Shown one piece after another: positions 8,220-17,758 of a stretch of DNA of 64,000 bases. The notes under the pieces are model-generated. The model had not been told where the DNA came from. It did not search any database and worked only from the letters and a program-made list of their open reading frames with translations. How positions within the stretch are numbered: the first letter of the stretch is position 1; every line of letters begins with the position of its first letter. A program made the position numbers and the translations under genes. The stretch spans positions 930,001 to 994,000 of the forward strand of contig NZ_JAFBBO010000001.1 in NCBI RefSeq assembly GCF_016907235.1, given 5' to 3'. This stretch comes from Oerskovia jenensis. GTDB taxonomy: Bacteria; Actinomycetota; Actinomycetes; Actinomycetales; Cellulomonadaceae.

Positions 8220-9911
8220 GTGGCCAGCGAGGAACAGCGGACGATCACCGGTATCGGGGTGTGCCCCGGGAAGGTCGTCGGGCCGGTCGTCTTCCTGCCC
8301 GAACCGCTCGCCGAGCCCTCCCCCGGACTCCGGCTGGCGCCCACGGCCGACCTGCGCGCCGAGGCCGACCGCATCCCGGTCGCGGCCGCCCAGGTGCAGG
8401 CCGACCTCGACCGCGCCGCGGCCTCCGCGACCGGGGACACGCGAGACGTCCTGGAGGCCACGGCCGCCATGGCCACCGACCCCACGCTCGCGGCCGACGC
8501 CGAACGGCGGGTCGTCGAGGAGCACCTCATCGCCGAGCGCGCCGTGTGGGAGGCCGCCGAGTCGGTCGCCCAGCAGTTCGAGGCCCTCGGCGGGTACTTC
8601 GCCGAGCGCGCGCACGACATCGCGGACGTGCGCGACCGGATCGTCGCGGCGCTCTCGGGACGCCCCGCCCCCGGCGTCCCCGACCACTCCGAGCCCTTCG
8701 TCCTCGTCGCGCTCGACCTGGCCCCGTCGGTCACGGCGAGCCTCGACCCGGCGCGCGTGCTCGCGATCGTCACGGACGGCGCCGGACCGACCTCGCACAC
8801 CGCGATCGTCGCCAACGCCATGGGCATCCCCGCGGTCGTCGCCGCGGCCGGGGCGAGCGCGGCGCTCAGCGCCGGGGACACCGTCCTCGTGGACGGGTCG
8901 GCCGGGACCGTCCTGGTCCGACCGACCGACGAGCAGGTCGCGGCCGCCCGCGCGCTGGCCGCGACGGTGCGGACCTTCTCGGGCGAGGGACGCACCGCGG
9001 ACGGTCACCGGGTCCAGCTCCTGGCCAACATCGGCGACCCGGCGGGGGCCGCGCCCGCCGCCGCTGCCGGGGCCGAGGGTGTGGGGCTCTTCCGGTCCGA
9101 GTTCGCGTTCCTCGACCGCGAGGAGCCGCCCACGATCGCCGAGCAGGTCGCGGCCTACCGCACGGTCTTCCACGCCTTCCCCGGCCGCAAGGTCGTGATC
9201 CGCACGCTCGACTCGGGCGCCGACAAGCCCCTGCACTTCCTGTCGGTCGACGACGAGGAGAACCCTGCCCTGGGGGTGCGCGGGCTGCGCACGGCCGAGA
9301 AGTGGCCCGACCTCCTGGAGCAGCAGCTCGAGGCAGTCTCGCTCGCGGCCGCGGCCGAGGAGGCCGTGGTGTGGGTCATGGCCCCCATGGTCTCGACCGT
9401 CGCCGAGGCCGAGTGGTTCGTCGCCCGGTGCGCGGCCCACGGGCTCGACACCGCGGGCGTCATGATCGAGGTGCCCAGCGCGGCCCTGCTCGCCGGTCCC
9501 GTGCTCGCCCGCGCGCACTTCGCCTCGATCGGCACCAACGACCTCACGCAGTACACCATGGCGGCCGACCGCCTCCTCGGCTCGCTCGCCGAGCTCAGCG
9601 ACCCCTGGCAGCCCGCGGTCCTCCAGCTCGTCGCAGCGACCTGCCGCGGCGGGGACCTCCAGGGGCGGCCCGTGGGCGTGTGCGGCGAGGCGGCGTCGAA
9701 CCCCGTGCTCGCGGCCGTGCTCGTCGGGCTGGGCGTGTCCTCGCTGTCGATGACGGCGCGCGCGATCCCCGACGTCGCCGCGCTGCTCGGTGCGGTCACG
9801 ATCGCCGAGTGCCGCGAGGTCGCACAGCTCGCGCTCGCGGCCGAGAGCGCGGCCGACGCGCGTGCCGCGGTGCGGGCGGCCCTCCCGCAGCTCGACGACC
9901 TGGGGCTGTGA
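8220..9911 (+). CDS. ptsI: PTS enzyme I (phosphoenolpyruvate-protein phosphotransferase)
   Basis: A 563-aa enzyme I, the full family length. It takes phosphate from PEP and passes it to HPr. The phosphorylated His193 lies in GPTSHTAIVANAMG. The PEP-binding TIM-barrel motifs follow: LFRSEF, GVRGLR, MIEVPSAAL, ASIGTNDLTQYTMAADR and the catalytic-Cys region GVCGEAASNP. GTG at 8220 was chosen because AGGAGG at 8209-8214 is five bases upstream. The clustering with IIA and IIB suggests one regulated PTS locus; ptsH is not in the window. Confidence 0.96.
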   Translation: MASEEQRTITGIGVCPGKVVGPVVFLPEPLAEPSPGLRLAPTADLRAEADRIPVAAAQVQADLDRAAASATGDTRDVLEATAAMATDPTLAADAERRVVEEHLIAERAVWEAAESVAQQFEALGGYFAERAHDIADVRDRIVAALSGRPAPGVPDHSEPFVLVALDLAPSVTASLDPARVLAIVTDGAGPTSHTAIVANAMGIPAVVAAAGASAALSAGDTVLVDGSAGTVLVRPTDEQVAAARALAATVRTFSGEGRTADGHRVQLLANIGDPAGAAPAAAAGAEGVGLFRSEFAFLDREEPPTIAEQVAAYRTVFHAFPGRKVVIRTLDSGADKPLHFLSVDDEENPALGVRGLRTAEKWPDLLEQQLEAVSLAAAAEEAVVWVMAPMVSTVAEAEWFVARCAAHGLDTAGVMIEVPSAALLAGPVLARAHFASIGTNDLTQYTMAADRLLGSLAELSDPWQPAVLQLVAATCRGGDLQGRPVGVCGEAASNPVLAAVLVGLGVSSLSMTARAIPDVAALLGAVTIAECREVAQLALAAESAADARAAVRAALPQLDDLGL

Positions 9912-9983
9912 GCAGCGCGACAGCGGCGAGCGTCACGTCGCCCGGGCGCCACGACCCGTCGGGCCGGATGGGATGATGGCCGC

Positions 9984-10478
9984 GTGACCAGCGATCCCGT
10001 CCCCCACCCCGGTGGCTCGCCCGCGCCGGCTCCTGGCGGCTCCCCCGCTGCCCTCCCGGTGAGCGCCACGACCCCGCGCCTGCGCGAGTCCGTCGCGTCC
10101 TCGGACAGCTTCTACGACGCGATCGGGGGGCACGAGACCTTCGTGCGGCTCGTCGACGTGTTCTACGAGGGCGTGGCTGCGGACCCCGTGCTCAAGCCCA
10201 TGTACCCCGAGGAGGACCTCGGCCCCGCCAAGGTCCGGCTGACGATGTTCCTCGAGCAGTACTGGGGCGGACCCACGACCTACTCGGAGCAGCGCGGCCA
10301 CCCCCGCCTGCGCATGCGCCACGCCCCGTTCAAGGTCAACCCCGACGCGAGGGACCGCTGGCTCGCCCACATGCGCGCCGGGGTCGACTCGCTCGACCTC
10401 GCCCCGCTGCACGAGGCCACGCTCTGGGACTACCTGGAGCGGGCCGCCCACTCGCTGATCAACACCTTCGAGGAGTGA
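9984..10478 (+). CDS. glbO: Group II truncated hemoglobin (HbO type)
   Basis: A 164-aa 2-on-2 globin resembling mycobacterial HbO (GlbO). Visible features are the Phe-Tyr pair in [11 protein letters not shown] (B helix), the proximal His in RMRHAPFKV (F8) and the Trp in DRWLAHM (G8). The family binds O2 and NO and is associated with respiration and nitrosative-stress defence. About 40 N-terminal Pro/Ala/Ser-rich residues precede the globin fold. The start is GTG at 9984. The stop is one base before the tesB start, so the two genes are translationally linked. Confidence 0.92.
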   Translation: MTSDPVPHPGGSPAPAPGGSPAALPVSATTPRLRESVASSDSFYDAIGGHETFVRLVDVFYEGVAADPVLKPMYPEEDLGPAKVRLTMFLEQYWGGPTTYSEQRGHPRLRMRHAPFKVNPDARDRWLAHMRAGVDSLDLAPLHEATLWDYLERAAHSLINTFEE

Positions 10479-10479
10479 C

Positions 10480-11475
10480 GTGACCGACGTGACGGCCCCC
10501 CAGACCCAGCAGCCCGACCAGCCCGACGAGACCGCCCGCGATGCCCAGGCCACCCAGCCTCAGCCCCTGCGTACCAAGGTCACGGCCGACGAGCTCGCGC
10601 GCGACCCGCTCGGCAACCTGCTGCGTGCGCTCCGGCTCGAGCAGAAGCCCGCCGACGACTCGCGCTCCGACGGGGCCGACGTGCGCTTCGGCGGCCTGAG
10701 CGTCGACCAGCCCAACGCCCGCATCTACGGCGGTCAGGTGCTCGCCCAGGCGCTCATGGCCGCGGGCCTGACGGTCGAGGGCGACCGCCGGCCCCACTCG
10801 ATGCACGGCTACTTCCTGCGCGCGGGCGACCTCGACGCCCCCATCGAGTTCGCGGTCGAGAAACTGCGCGACGGCCGCTCGTTCAGCGCACGCCGCACGC
10901 ACGCCGTCCAGCACGGCAAGCCGATCCTGTCGATGATCGCGTCGTTCCAGGAGGAGCAGGACGGCGTCGAGCACACCTCGCCCATGCCCGAGGCCCCGGA
11001 TCCCGAGACCCTGCCGTCGGCGTTCGACGAGCTCGGCAAGATCCCGCACCCCGCCGCGCGCTCGCGCTCGCACGAGGCCGCGTTCGACCTGCGCCACGTG
11101 GGCGGCTCGCTCTACCTGGGCCCCGGTGCCGAGCGCACCGACCAGCAGATGGTCTGGATGAAGGCCCGCGGCCCGGTCGAGGGCGACCAGCTCCTGCACC
11201 GCGCCCTCATGGCGTACGCGTGCGACCAGATCATGCTCGAGCCCGTGCTGCGCAAGACCGGGTCCAGCTGGGTCACGCCCGGTGCGTCGATCGCGAGCCT
11301 CGACCACGCCATGTGGTGGCACCGCGACGCACGCGTCGACGAGTGGCTCCTCTACGTCCAGTCCTCCCCGAGCGCGCAGGGCGGGCGGGGCCTCGGCGCC
11401 GCGCGCGTCTTCACGCGCGACGGTCGCCTCGTGGCGAGCATCGCGCAGGAGGGCATGCTGCGGCTGCCGGTCTGA
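10480..11475 (+). CDS. tesB: Acyl-CoA thioesterase II (TesB type, double hotdog)
   Basis: A 331-aa TesB-family thioesterase that hydrolyses acyl-CoA to free fatty acid and CoA. Both hotdog halves are visible: FGGLSVDQPNARIYGGQVLAQ in the first, and the second ending in DEWLLYVQSSPSAQGGRGLGAARVF with the conserved Asp/Gln environment. The GTG at 10480 overlaps the AGGAG at 10471-10475 with four-base spacing and follows the globin stop directly. A second GTG at 10489 is possible. A 35-residue N-terminal tail is variable. Confidence 0.93.
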   Translation: MTDVTAPQTQQPDQPDETARDAQATQPQPLRTKVTADELARDPLGNLLRALRLEQKPADDSRSDGADVRFGGLSVDQPNARIYGGQVLAQALMAAGLTVEGDRRPHSMHGYFLRAGDLDAPIEFAVEKLRDGRSFSARRTHAVQHGKPILSMIASFQEEQDGVEHTSPMPEAPDPETLPSAFDELGKIPHPAARSRSHEAAFDLRHVGGSLYLGPGAERTDQQMVWMKARGPVEGDQLLHRALMAYACDQIMLEPVLRKTGSSWVTPGASIASLDHAMWWHRDARVDEWLLYVQSSPSAQGGRGLGAARVFTRDGRLVASIAQEGMLRLPV

Positions 11476-11523
11476 TCGAACCCCTGACGAGCGAGTCGCC
11501 GGGGCGCGGGGCAGGATGACCGG

Positions 11524-12522
11524 ATGGTCCGCCTGCGCCGTGTCTCGGTCTCCTCTCCCGGGTACGGCCGACGCCGCCGTGGCAAGGGGTTCTCGTACCT
11601 CGACGTGGACGGCTCGCGCCTGACCGACCCGGACGAGCTCGCGCGGTGCACGCGCCTGGTCGTCCCGCCCGCCTGGTCCCAGGTGTGGATCTGCCGGTAC
11701 CCGGACGGTCACATCCAGGCGTTCGGGTACGACGACGCAGGGCGCGGCCAGTACCTGTACCACGACCAGTGGCGCGAGCGCAGGGCCCGTCGCAAGTTCG
11801 ACCACGTCCTGGCGGTCGGTGCCCGGCTCCCGGCCGCGCGCCGCCGGGTCGCCAAGGACCTCGCGGCGGACGGGATGCCACGGGCCAAGGTCCTTGCGCT
11901 CGCGTTCCGGCTCCTGGACCTCGCGTACTTCCGGGCCGGCAGCGAGGCGTACGCGAAGCGCAACGGCAGCTACGGGCTCGCGACGCTGCGCACCGAGCAC
12001 GTGCGCGTGCGGCGCGACGGCTCCGTCCACTTCCACTACCCCGCGAAGTCGGGGCAGGTGCGTGACGTCGTCGTCGAGGACGAACGGGTCCGCGAGGTCG
12101 TCACGACGCTCGTGCGGCGTCGGGACGCGGGCGACCTGCTCGCGTGGCGCGAGGAGACACCGGACGGCGTCGTCTGGCACGACGTGACGAGCTCGGACGT
12201 GACCGCCTACCTCAAGGAGCGCCTGGGCGAGGACGCGACCGCGAAGGACTTCCGCACCTGGCACGCCACGGTCCTCGCGGCGCGTGCACTGGCCGACGCC
12301 GGTCCCCCGCCCCGGTCCGATCGCGCCCGGCGTGCGGTGGTCGCGGGCGTGGTCCGGGACGTCGCCGACGAGCTCGGCAACACCCCGGCCGTCGCGCGCT
12401 CGTCGTACATCGACCCTCGCCTGGTCGACCTCTGGGAGCGTGGGCAGACCATCGCACCGCTCCTGGGCGGGCGCCGCGGCCAGGCCGCGGCCGAGCGCGC
12501 GGTGCTGGACCTGCTGGCCTAG
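11524..12522 (+). CDS. DNA topoisomerase IB (poxvirus-like)
   Basis: A 332-aa bacterial type IB topoisomerase. It relaxes supercoils by transient 3'-phosphotyrosyl cleavage. The N-terminal domain carries GFSYLDVDGSRL and PAWSQVWIC. The catalytic domain has the tyrosine-recombinase tetrad elements FRAGSEAYAKRNGSYG, KDFRTWHATV, and the nucleophile Tyr295 in ARSSYIDPRLVDLW. The length and layout match the bacterial family rather than eukaryotic Top1. ATG at 11524. It follows tesB by 48 bases in the same direction. Confidence 0.94.
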   Translation: MVRLRRVSVSSPGYGRRRRGKGFSYLDVDGSRLTDPDELARCTRLVVPPAWSQVWICRYPDGHIQAFGYDDAGRGQYLYHDQWRERRARRKFDHVLAVGARLPAARRRVAKDLAADGMPRAKVLALAFRLLDLAYFRAGSEAYAKRNGSYGLATLRTEHVRVRRDGSVHFHYPAKSGQVRDVVVEDERVREVVTTLVRRRDAGDLLAWREETPDGVVWHDVTSSDVTAYLKERLGEDATAKDFRTWHATVLAARALADAGPPPRSDRARRAVVAGVVRDVADELGNTPAVARSSYIDPRLVDLWERGQTIAPLLGGRRGQAAAERAVLDLLA

Positions 12523-12649
12523 GCGCGCACCCGGTCCGGGCGCCTCGGGGCCGCACGTGCCTCACGGGACGAACGGCCCTTCCTGAGAGTCTCCTGGACG
12601 TGCTACGTTCTGCCGCCATCTCTTCACGTTCAAGCACGGAGCATCGACG

Positions 12650-12946
12650 ATGATCTTCTTCGGCTGGGGCCGCAAGGCCAAGTCTCAGCACATCTCTCCA
12701 GAGCAGGCGCTGGTCCTCGCCTACACCTACGTCCACATCTTCTGGCTCTTCCGCATCACGGTGCCGCGGGAGTACAGCCTCGCGACGCTCACGCCGTCGG
12801 GCTGGGCCCAGCGCCCCCTGACCGCGGACGAGACGACCAGCGCCCGGGGCGAGCTCTCGATCCACTGGTGGTGGAAGTGGGGGCTCGCGATCATCGGCGT
12901 GCCGTTCTTCGCGATCTTCGTCCTGGCGCTCGCCCTGCCCGCCTGA
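12650..12946 (+). CDS. Small uncharacterised membrane protein
   Basis: A 98-aa protein not recognised as a known family. The N-terminus is basic and aromatic (FFGWGRKAK). A hydrophobic, Tyr/Phe/Trp-rich segment spans residues 21-37, and a clear transmembrane helix occupies about 77-97. The middle (residues 45-70) is polar. It is preceded by topoisomerase IB and followed by a strong hairpin, so it is probably monocistronic. The base composition is ordinary for the window. Confidence 0.7.
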   Translation: MIFFGWGRKAKSQHISPEQALVLAYTYVHIFWLFRITVPREYSLATLTPSGWAQRPLTADETTSARGELSIHWWWKWGLAIIGVPFFAIFVLALALPA

Positions 12947-12961
12947 CGCTCGCAGGCCCCA

Positions 12962-12991
12962 GGGGGCGGCCGGTCGCGAGCGGCCGCCCCC
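12962..12991 (+). terminator. Hairpin terminator after the 98-aa membrane protein
   Basis: The arms GGGGGCGGCC (12962-12971) and GGCCGCCCCC (12982-12991) are perfect. One more inner G-C pair makes an 11-bp stem with an 8-base loop. It begins 15 bases after the stop and lies just upstream of the next start. Confidence 0.75.
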
Positions 12992-13012
12992 CGGGTCACC
13001 ATGGGGAGCACC

Positions 13013-14686
13013 ATGACTCCCACCGATGACGCCGCTCCCCAGTCCACCGCCACCACCCCTGCCGGCGGGCCCGCCGTACCCGTCGCGGGGGCCCGACCCC
13101 TGACCGTCGCCGTCACGGGGGTGACGGGCTACGTCGGCGGCCGCCTCGTCCCCGAGCTCCTGGACGCCGGGCACCACGTCCGCGCGATCGCCCGCCGCCC
13201 CGAACGCCTGGCCGGGCGCGACTGGGCGCAGCACGTGGACCTGGTCCGGGCCGACGCGGCGGACCTCGACCAGATCCGCGACGCCCTGCGGGGTGCGGAC
13301 GTCGCGTACTACCTGATCCACTCGCTCGGCACGGGCCGCTCGTTCGCGGCCCGGGACCGGCGTACGGCCCTGACGTTCGCCCGGGCGGCCCGCGAGGCGG
13401 GGGTCGGGCGGATCGTCTACCTGGGGGGGCTCTTCCCCGACGTCGACGACGCAGACCTGTCCCCGCACCTGGCCTCGCGCAAGGAGGTGGGCGAGATCCT
13501 GCTCGCCTCGGGCGTCCCGACGACGGTCCTGCAGGCCGCGGTCATCCTCGGCTCGGGCTCGGCGTCTTTCGAGATGATGCGCTACCTCACCGAGCGCCTG
13601 CCCGCGATGACGACACCGCGCTGGGTCGACAACCGCATCCAGCCGATCGCGATCCGTGACGTGCTGCGCTACCTGGTCGGCAGCGCGACGATGCCCCCGG
13701 ACGTCTCGCGCGCGTTCGACATCGGCGGGCCCGACGTCCTGACGTACCGACAGATGATGCAGGGCTACGCCCAGGTCGCCGGGCTCCCGCGACGGGTCAT
13801 CGTGAGCGTGCCGGTCCTGACGCCGCGCCTGTCGAGCCACTGGGTGGGCCTCGTGACCCCCGTGCCCGCGAGCATCGCTCGCCCGCTCGTCGAGTCGCTC
13901 GTCCACGAGGTCGTGTGCGACGAGCACGACATCGCGCAGTACGTCCCCGACCCGCCCGGCGGGCTGATCGGCTTCCGCCGCGCGGTCGAGCTCGCGCTCC
14001 AGCGCGTCCACGACGGCGAGGTGACCACGCGCTGGTCGTCGGCCGCGGTCGAGGGGGCGCCGAGCGACCCCCTGCCCTCGGACCCCGACTGGGCGGGCGG
14101 CTCGCTCTACGTCGACGAGCGCCGTCGGGTCGTCGACGCCCCGGCCGACGTCCTGTGGTCCGTGATCGAGTCGATCGGCGGGCAGCGCGGCTGGTACTCG
14201 TGGTCGCTCGCGTGGCGGGTGCGCGGACTGCTCGACCGGCTCTCGGGCGGGCCGGGCCTACGACGCGGACGCCGCGACGAGCGCACGCTCGTGGTCGACG
14301 ACGTCCTGGACTTCTGGCGGGTCGAGGCGATCGAACCCGGCCGGCGCCTGCTGCTGCGCGCCGAGATGCGGCTGCCGGGCCTCGCGTGGCTCGAGCTGCG
14401 CGTCGACGAGTCGGCCGAGGAGATCACCGGGCCCGACGACGTCGGTCCCGCTCCCGAGGACGCGTCCGGGCCGGGCCGGTCCTACTTCGCGCAACGGGCG
14501 CTGTTCCACCCGCACGGGCTCGCCGGGCAGGCGTACTGGTGGTCGGTCAAGCCGTTCCACGGGGTCGTGTTCGGGGGCATGCAGAAGAACATCGCCGAGG
14601 CCGCGGAGCGGGCTGCGCAGCAGCAGGCCGGGAGGCAGCCCCAGGAACAGGCCGGGCGGACCGCCGCTACTCCTCGAGCGCGGTGA
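13013..14686 (+). CDS. NAD(P)-binding SDR protein with C-terminal DUF2867 domain
   Basis: A 557-aa two-domain protein. Residues about 25-340 form an atypical short-chain dehydrogenase (NmrA/YbjT-like) with the Rossmann motif VTGVTGYVGGRLV, DVAYYLIHSLG and YLGGLFP. Residues about 360-545 match the DUF2867 domain often fused to it (DERRRVVDAPADVLW, GWYSWSLAWRVRG, YWWSVKPFHGVVF). Its biochemical role is unknown; a membrane-quinone or NADPH-sensing function has been speculated for such fusions. ATG 13013 is preferred over 13001 because GGGGAG lies four bases upstream. Its 3' end overlaps the convergent neighbour by 20 bases. Confidence 0.85.
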   Translation: MTPTDDAAPQSTATTPAGGPAVPVAGARPLTVAVTGVTGYVGGRLVPELLDAGHHVRAIARRPERLAGRDWAQHVDLVRADAADLDQIRDALRGADVAYYLIHSLGTGRSFAARDRRTALTFARAAREAGVGRIVYLGGLFPDVDDADLSPHLASRKEVGEILLASGVPTTVLQAAVILGSGSASFEMMRYLTERLPAMTTPRWVDNRIQPIAIRDVLRYLVGSATMPPDVSRAFDIGGPDVLTYRQMMQGYAQVAGLPRRVIVSVPVLTPRLSSHWVGLVTPVPASIARPLVESLVHEVVCDEHDIAQYVPDPPGGLIGFRRAVELALQRVHDGEVTTRWSSAAVEGAPSDPLPSDPDWAGGSLYVDERRRVVDAPADVLWSVIESIGGQRGWYSWSLAWRVRGLLDRLSGGPGLRRGRRDERTLVVDDVLDFWRVEAIEPGRRLLLRAEMRLPGLAWLELRVDESAEEITGPDDVGPAPEDASGPGRSYFAQRALFHPHGLAGQAYWWSVKPFHGVVFGGMQKNIAEAAERAAQQQAGRQPQEQAGRTAATPRAR

Positions 14687-15467
14687 GCATCCGGTCGACG
14701 AGGGCGAACGCTGTCTCGCTGACGACCATCCCGGCGAGCGTGACGTCGGTCAGGTCCGCGTAGTCCTCGATGAGCTCGCGGATGTCCTCGTCGAGCACGC
14801 CGGGCCGGTGCACCGCCCCGCGCGCCGGGACCGCGCCCGAGACGAGGTCGAACGTCAGGGACGCGATCGCGGCGAGCAGGGGCTCGTCGGCCGCGACGAG
14901 CCGCGCGATCGCCGCGCGGCCCGCGGCGGAGGTGGCCTCCCCCGTGACGGCCTGGAACGCGAGCAGCGCGACCTGGAGCGTCGCGGGACCGTGCAGGAAG
15001 GACGCGTCGAGGCCCGGCAGGACCTCCTGCGCGGCGAGCAGCACCTCGAGCTGGAGGTCCACCTGGTCGGCAGGCTCGCCGGGGAGGTGCGCCGCGCCCA
15101 TGGTCAGCAGGAGCAGCGCGACCCCGCTGCGCACGTCCTCGGGCTGGCGGTCGTCCCGGACGACGGCCGCGAGCACGCGCAGCGCGGGTACCGACACCTC
15201 GTAGAGCGCACCCTCGTGGTTCACGACCTGCCACAGCAGGTCCAGGGCCTCGTCCTGCTCGGCACCCGCCGGCCCCACCACGGCACGCACCAGGGCAGGG
15301 ATCACGTCGGCCGCGCCGAACGCCCCCTGGTAGGCGGCCCAGTCCACGGCGCCGAGCTCGATCTCGACGTCCGAGACGGTCGGCTCAGGATGGGGCAGAA
15401 CGGGCAGAACGTCTTCGGGTCCGGCGTCGACGGCCACGTCGGCGCCCACAACCTCTACGGTGTCCAC
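14667..15467 (-). CDS. Uncharacterised mostly helical acidic protein
   Basis: A 266-aa protein that I do not recognise. It is Ala/Leu/Val/Asp-rich and, after a short N-terminus (about residue 45), appears almost entirely alpha-helical with amphipathic repeats, compatible with an ARM/HEAT-like or TPR-like solenoid. No membrane helix or catalytic motif is visible. GTG at 15467 is the first plausible start in frame, but the region upstream lacks a clear Shine-Dalgarno. The stop overlaps the end of the convergent SDR gene (14667-14686). It has no obvious operon partner. Confidence 0.65.
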   Translation of the reverse strand: MDTVEVVGADVAVDAGPEDVLPVLPHPEPTVSDVEIELGAVDWAAYQGAFGAADVIPALVRAVVGPAGAEQDEALDLLWQVVNHEGALYEVSVPALRVLAAVVRDDRQPEDVRSGVALLLLTMGAAHLPGEPADQVDLQLEVLLAAQEVLPGLDASFLHGPATLQVALLAFQAVTGEATSAAGRAAIARLVAADEPLLAAIASLTFDLVSGAVPARGAVHRPGVLDEDIRELIEDYADLTDVTLAGMVVSETAFALVDRMLTALEE

Positions 15468-15582
15468 GCGCGCATCATGACATCTACCGGGGGCATCCGT
15501 CACGGTCGTGTTCGTCACCGGACCTGCGGACGTCCCACCTCGGGGGGCGAGAGCGTCCCCGACGTCGACCGAGCGGTGGTGC

Positions 15583-16089
15583 TCAACGCCCCCGGCGACG
15601 GAACTCGAGCGGCTCCTCGACGAACGGCTGCCAGGCCGCGCGCTCGGCGTCGGTGATCCGTCGGGGCGCTCCGCTCGCCGCGTCCACGACCACGATCGTC
15701 GTCGCGGCCTTGGCGTACGGCCTGCTGCCGATCGACGGCCCCGTGCGCTCCGCGCCGTCGGGCCACTCGGTGTGCACCTCGTAGCAGACCTCGAGGCTCG
15801 CCCCGCCCAGGTGCCCGAGCCACATCTCGACGCGCACCGGGCTCCGCGTGAACCCCAGGGGCCGCAGGTACTCGATCTCCTGCCGAGCGACCAGGGTGTG
15901 CGACGTCGCGTGCGGCCCCGTGTCGAGGACCGCCGTCGGCCAGCTCTCCTCGATCGAGGCCTCGGGGTGACGCCAGAACGCGGTGATGCGGGCATCCTCC
16001 AGGAGCCGCAGCATCTCGACGTTGTTGACGTGCTGGTAGGCGTCGAGGTCGGACCAGCGCAGGGCTACGGGGACGTGCAGGCGGGTCAT
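15583..16089 (-). CDS. Hotdog-fold acyl-CoA thioesterase (4HBT/YbgC-like)
   Basis: A 168-aa single hotdog-domain thioesterase. The active-site loop LRWSDLDAYQHVNNVEMLRL carries the catalytic Asp in the DxxxHVNN motif typical of 4-hydroxybenzoyl-CoA-type thioesterases. EIEYLRPLGF and VEMWLGHLGGAS follow. The reaction is hydrolysis of an acyl-CoA; the acyl chain cannot be predicted. ATG 16089 has AAAGGA six bases upstream. It lies downstream of the GTPase pair on the same strand, separated by about 80 bases. Confidence 0.92.
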   Translation of the reverse strand: MTRLHVPVALRWSDLDAYQHVNNVEMLRLLEDARITAFWRHPEASIEESWPTAVLDTGPHATSHTLVARQEIEYLRPLGFTRSPVRVEMWLGHLGGASLEVCYEVHTEWPDGAERTGPSIGSRPYAKAATTIVVVDAASGAPRRITDAERAAWQPFVEEPLEFRRRGR

Positions 16090-16171
16090 GGAAGTCCTTT
16101 CTTCGCGTGGGCTCGCGCCTCTCGTCCGCCGGTGATCGGCGGCGAGGCACCCGGGTCACCTTACGCCCGCC

Positions 16172-17758
16172 TCAGGTCGCCGCGACCTGGGCGGCCACGC
16201 GGCACGTCGTGAGCGCCGAGAGCTCCTCCGCGACGGGAAGCCAGACGAGGCGCCCGGCGACCTTCCCGATGCTCTCCCGCAGCCTGCGCCGGGCACGTGC
16301 GGCTCGCCGTCGGGCACCGAGCGCGCTCGCCGCGCGCGCGACCAGCGCCAGCGCCAGGCCGACCACCACCCCGCCCACGACCATCACCGTCGGCCACGGG
16401 AAGCCTCGCCACACCGGGGTCTCGGGGGCCGGGAGCTGAAGGTACGCGAGCACCGCGAGCACCCCCAGCCACACCAGCCCGGCGAGCAGGAGGGCCAGCA
16501 CGACCCACTGGAGGAAGCCCGCGACGCCCCACCAGCGCGGCCGTCGAGCCGCCTCGAGCTCGGTGCTCGCCACGGCCTGGTCCAGCGCGTCGGCCAGTCC
16601 CCCGGTGCTGTCCGTCACGCGCGCCCGCGCCGCGAGCGCCCAGTCCTGCGGAGCACCGGCCGTCATGGTCGCGACGTACTCCCGGACCGCGACCTGCGCA
16701 CGGGCCGCGACCGTGGGCGAGGCCCGCGGGATCGACGTGCGTGCAAGGTCCGGTCGGTCCGAGCCGCGCGTGAGCCCGAGGCGACGCAGCGGGTCGACCC
16801 GGAGCCTCCCGATCCAGCGCGTGGGAGGCCAACCGGTCGCGGCGCGGGCGCGCCGGTTCGCCGAGCCCCGGACGGCGTCGACCACCGTGGGCACCCCGGC
16901 CGCCGCCTCGAGGGCGTCCACGAGGCGGGCCCGGGCCACGTCCTGCGACCGCTCGGACACCTTGTCGCCGCACGCGTCCGCGACCCGTCGCGCGACACCG
17001 CGCACGTCCGCGACCAGGCGGGCGACCGCGGCCTCACGCCGCGCAGCGGCCTGGTCCAGGAGCGCGTCGAGCTCGTCGACCCCCTGCCCCGTGAGCGCCG
17101 AGACGCCCAGCACGCGCGCCGCGGCGAGGCCGTCCTCGGCCACGAGCCGGCGCAGGTCCGCGAGGCACGCGGTCGCCTCCTCGGGGGTCAGGCGGTCGAT
17201 CTGGTTGAGCACGACCACGACGACGTCCCCGTGCCCCGCGAGCGGGCGCAGGTAGCGCTCGTGGAGCGCCGCGTCCGCGTACTTCTGCGGGTCGACGACC
17301 CACACCAGCAGGTCGACGCGCTCGACCAGCCGCTCCGCGACCGCCCGGTGCTCGGTCACGACCGAGTCGTGGTCGGGCAGGTCGAGCAGCACGAGCCCGT
17401 CGGTGGCCACGGCCGCACGGTCCGCGGCGTGGTGCCGTTCACCGACCTCGAGCCAGTTCAGAAGAGGGTCCGCACCCGGTCCCCAGACGACCGCCAGGGG
17501 CCGTGACGTCGTCGGGCGCGTGACGCCCGCGCGGGCGAGCGGCGCGCGCGCGACCGCGTTGAACAACGACGACTTGCCCGAACCCGTGGACCCCGCGAGC
17601 GCCACGACCGTGTGCTCGGCCGAGAGCGCGCTGCGCGTCGCGGTCCGCGCGAGGACGGCGCGCGCGTCGTCGAGCAGGTCGTCGGGCACGCGCCCCGTGC
17701 CGGCCGAGACCGCGGTCTCGAGCGCGGCGACGCGCGCCGTGAGGTCGAGGCGGGCCAT
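16172..17758 (-). CDS. Membrane-associated GTPase, smaller member of dynamin-like pair A
   Basis: A 528-aa P-loop GTPase. The G1 motif GSTGSGKSS lies near residue 55; switch I contains RPTTS; the G3 region is LLDLPDHDS; and G4 is LNQID. The C-terminal half holds two transmembrane helices, FLQWVVLALLLAGLVWLGVL and TVMVVGGVVVGLALALVA, then a basic stretch. Such proteins are annotated as YfjP-like or dynamin-superfamily GTPases and probably act on the inner membrane. ATG 17758 overlaps the TGA of the upstream partner by one base, so the two are translationally coupled. It is a paralogue of 22510-24096, which has the same length. Confidence 0.85.
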   Translation of the reverse strand: MARLDLTARVAALETAVSAGTGRVPDDLLDDARAVLARTATRSALSAEHTVVALAGSTGSGKSSLFNAVARAPLARAGVTRPTTSRPLAVVWGPGADPLLNWLEVGERHHAADRAAVATDGLVLLDLPDHDSVVTEHRAVAERLVERVDLLVWVVDPQKYADAALHERYLRPLAGHGDVVVVVLNQIDRLTPEEATACLADLRRLVAEDGLAAARVLGVSALTGQGVDELDALLDQAAARREAAVARLVADVRGVARRVADACGDKVSERSQDVARARLVDALEAAAGVPTVVDAVRGSANRRARAATGWPPTRWIGRLRVDPLRRLGLTRGSDRPDLARTSIPRASPTVAARAQVAVREYVATMTAGAPQDWALAARARVTDSTGGLADALDQAVASTELEAARRPRWWGVAGFLQWVVLALLLAGLVWLGVLAVLAYLQLPAPETPVWRGFPWPTVMVVGGVVVGLALALVARAASALGARRRAARARRRLRESIGKVAGRLVWLPVAEELSALTTCRVAAQVAAT

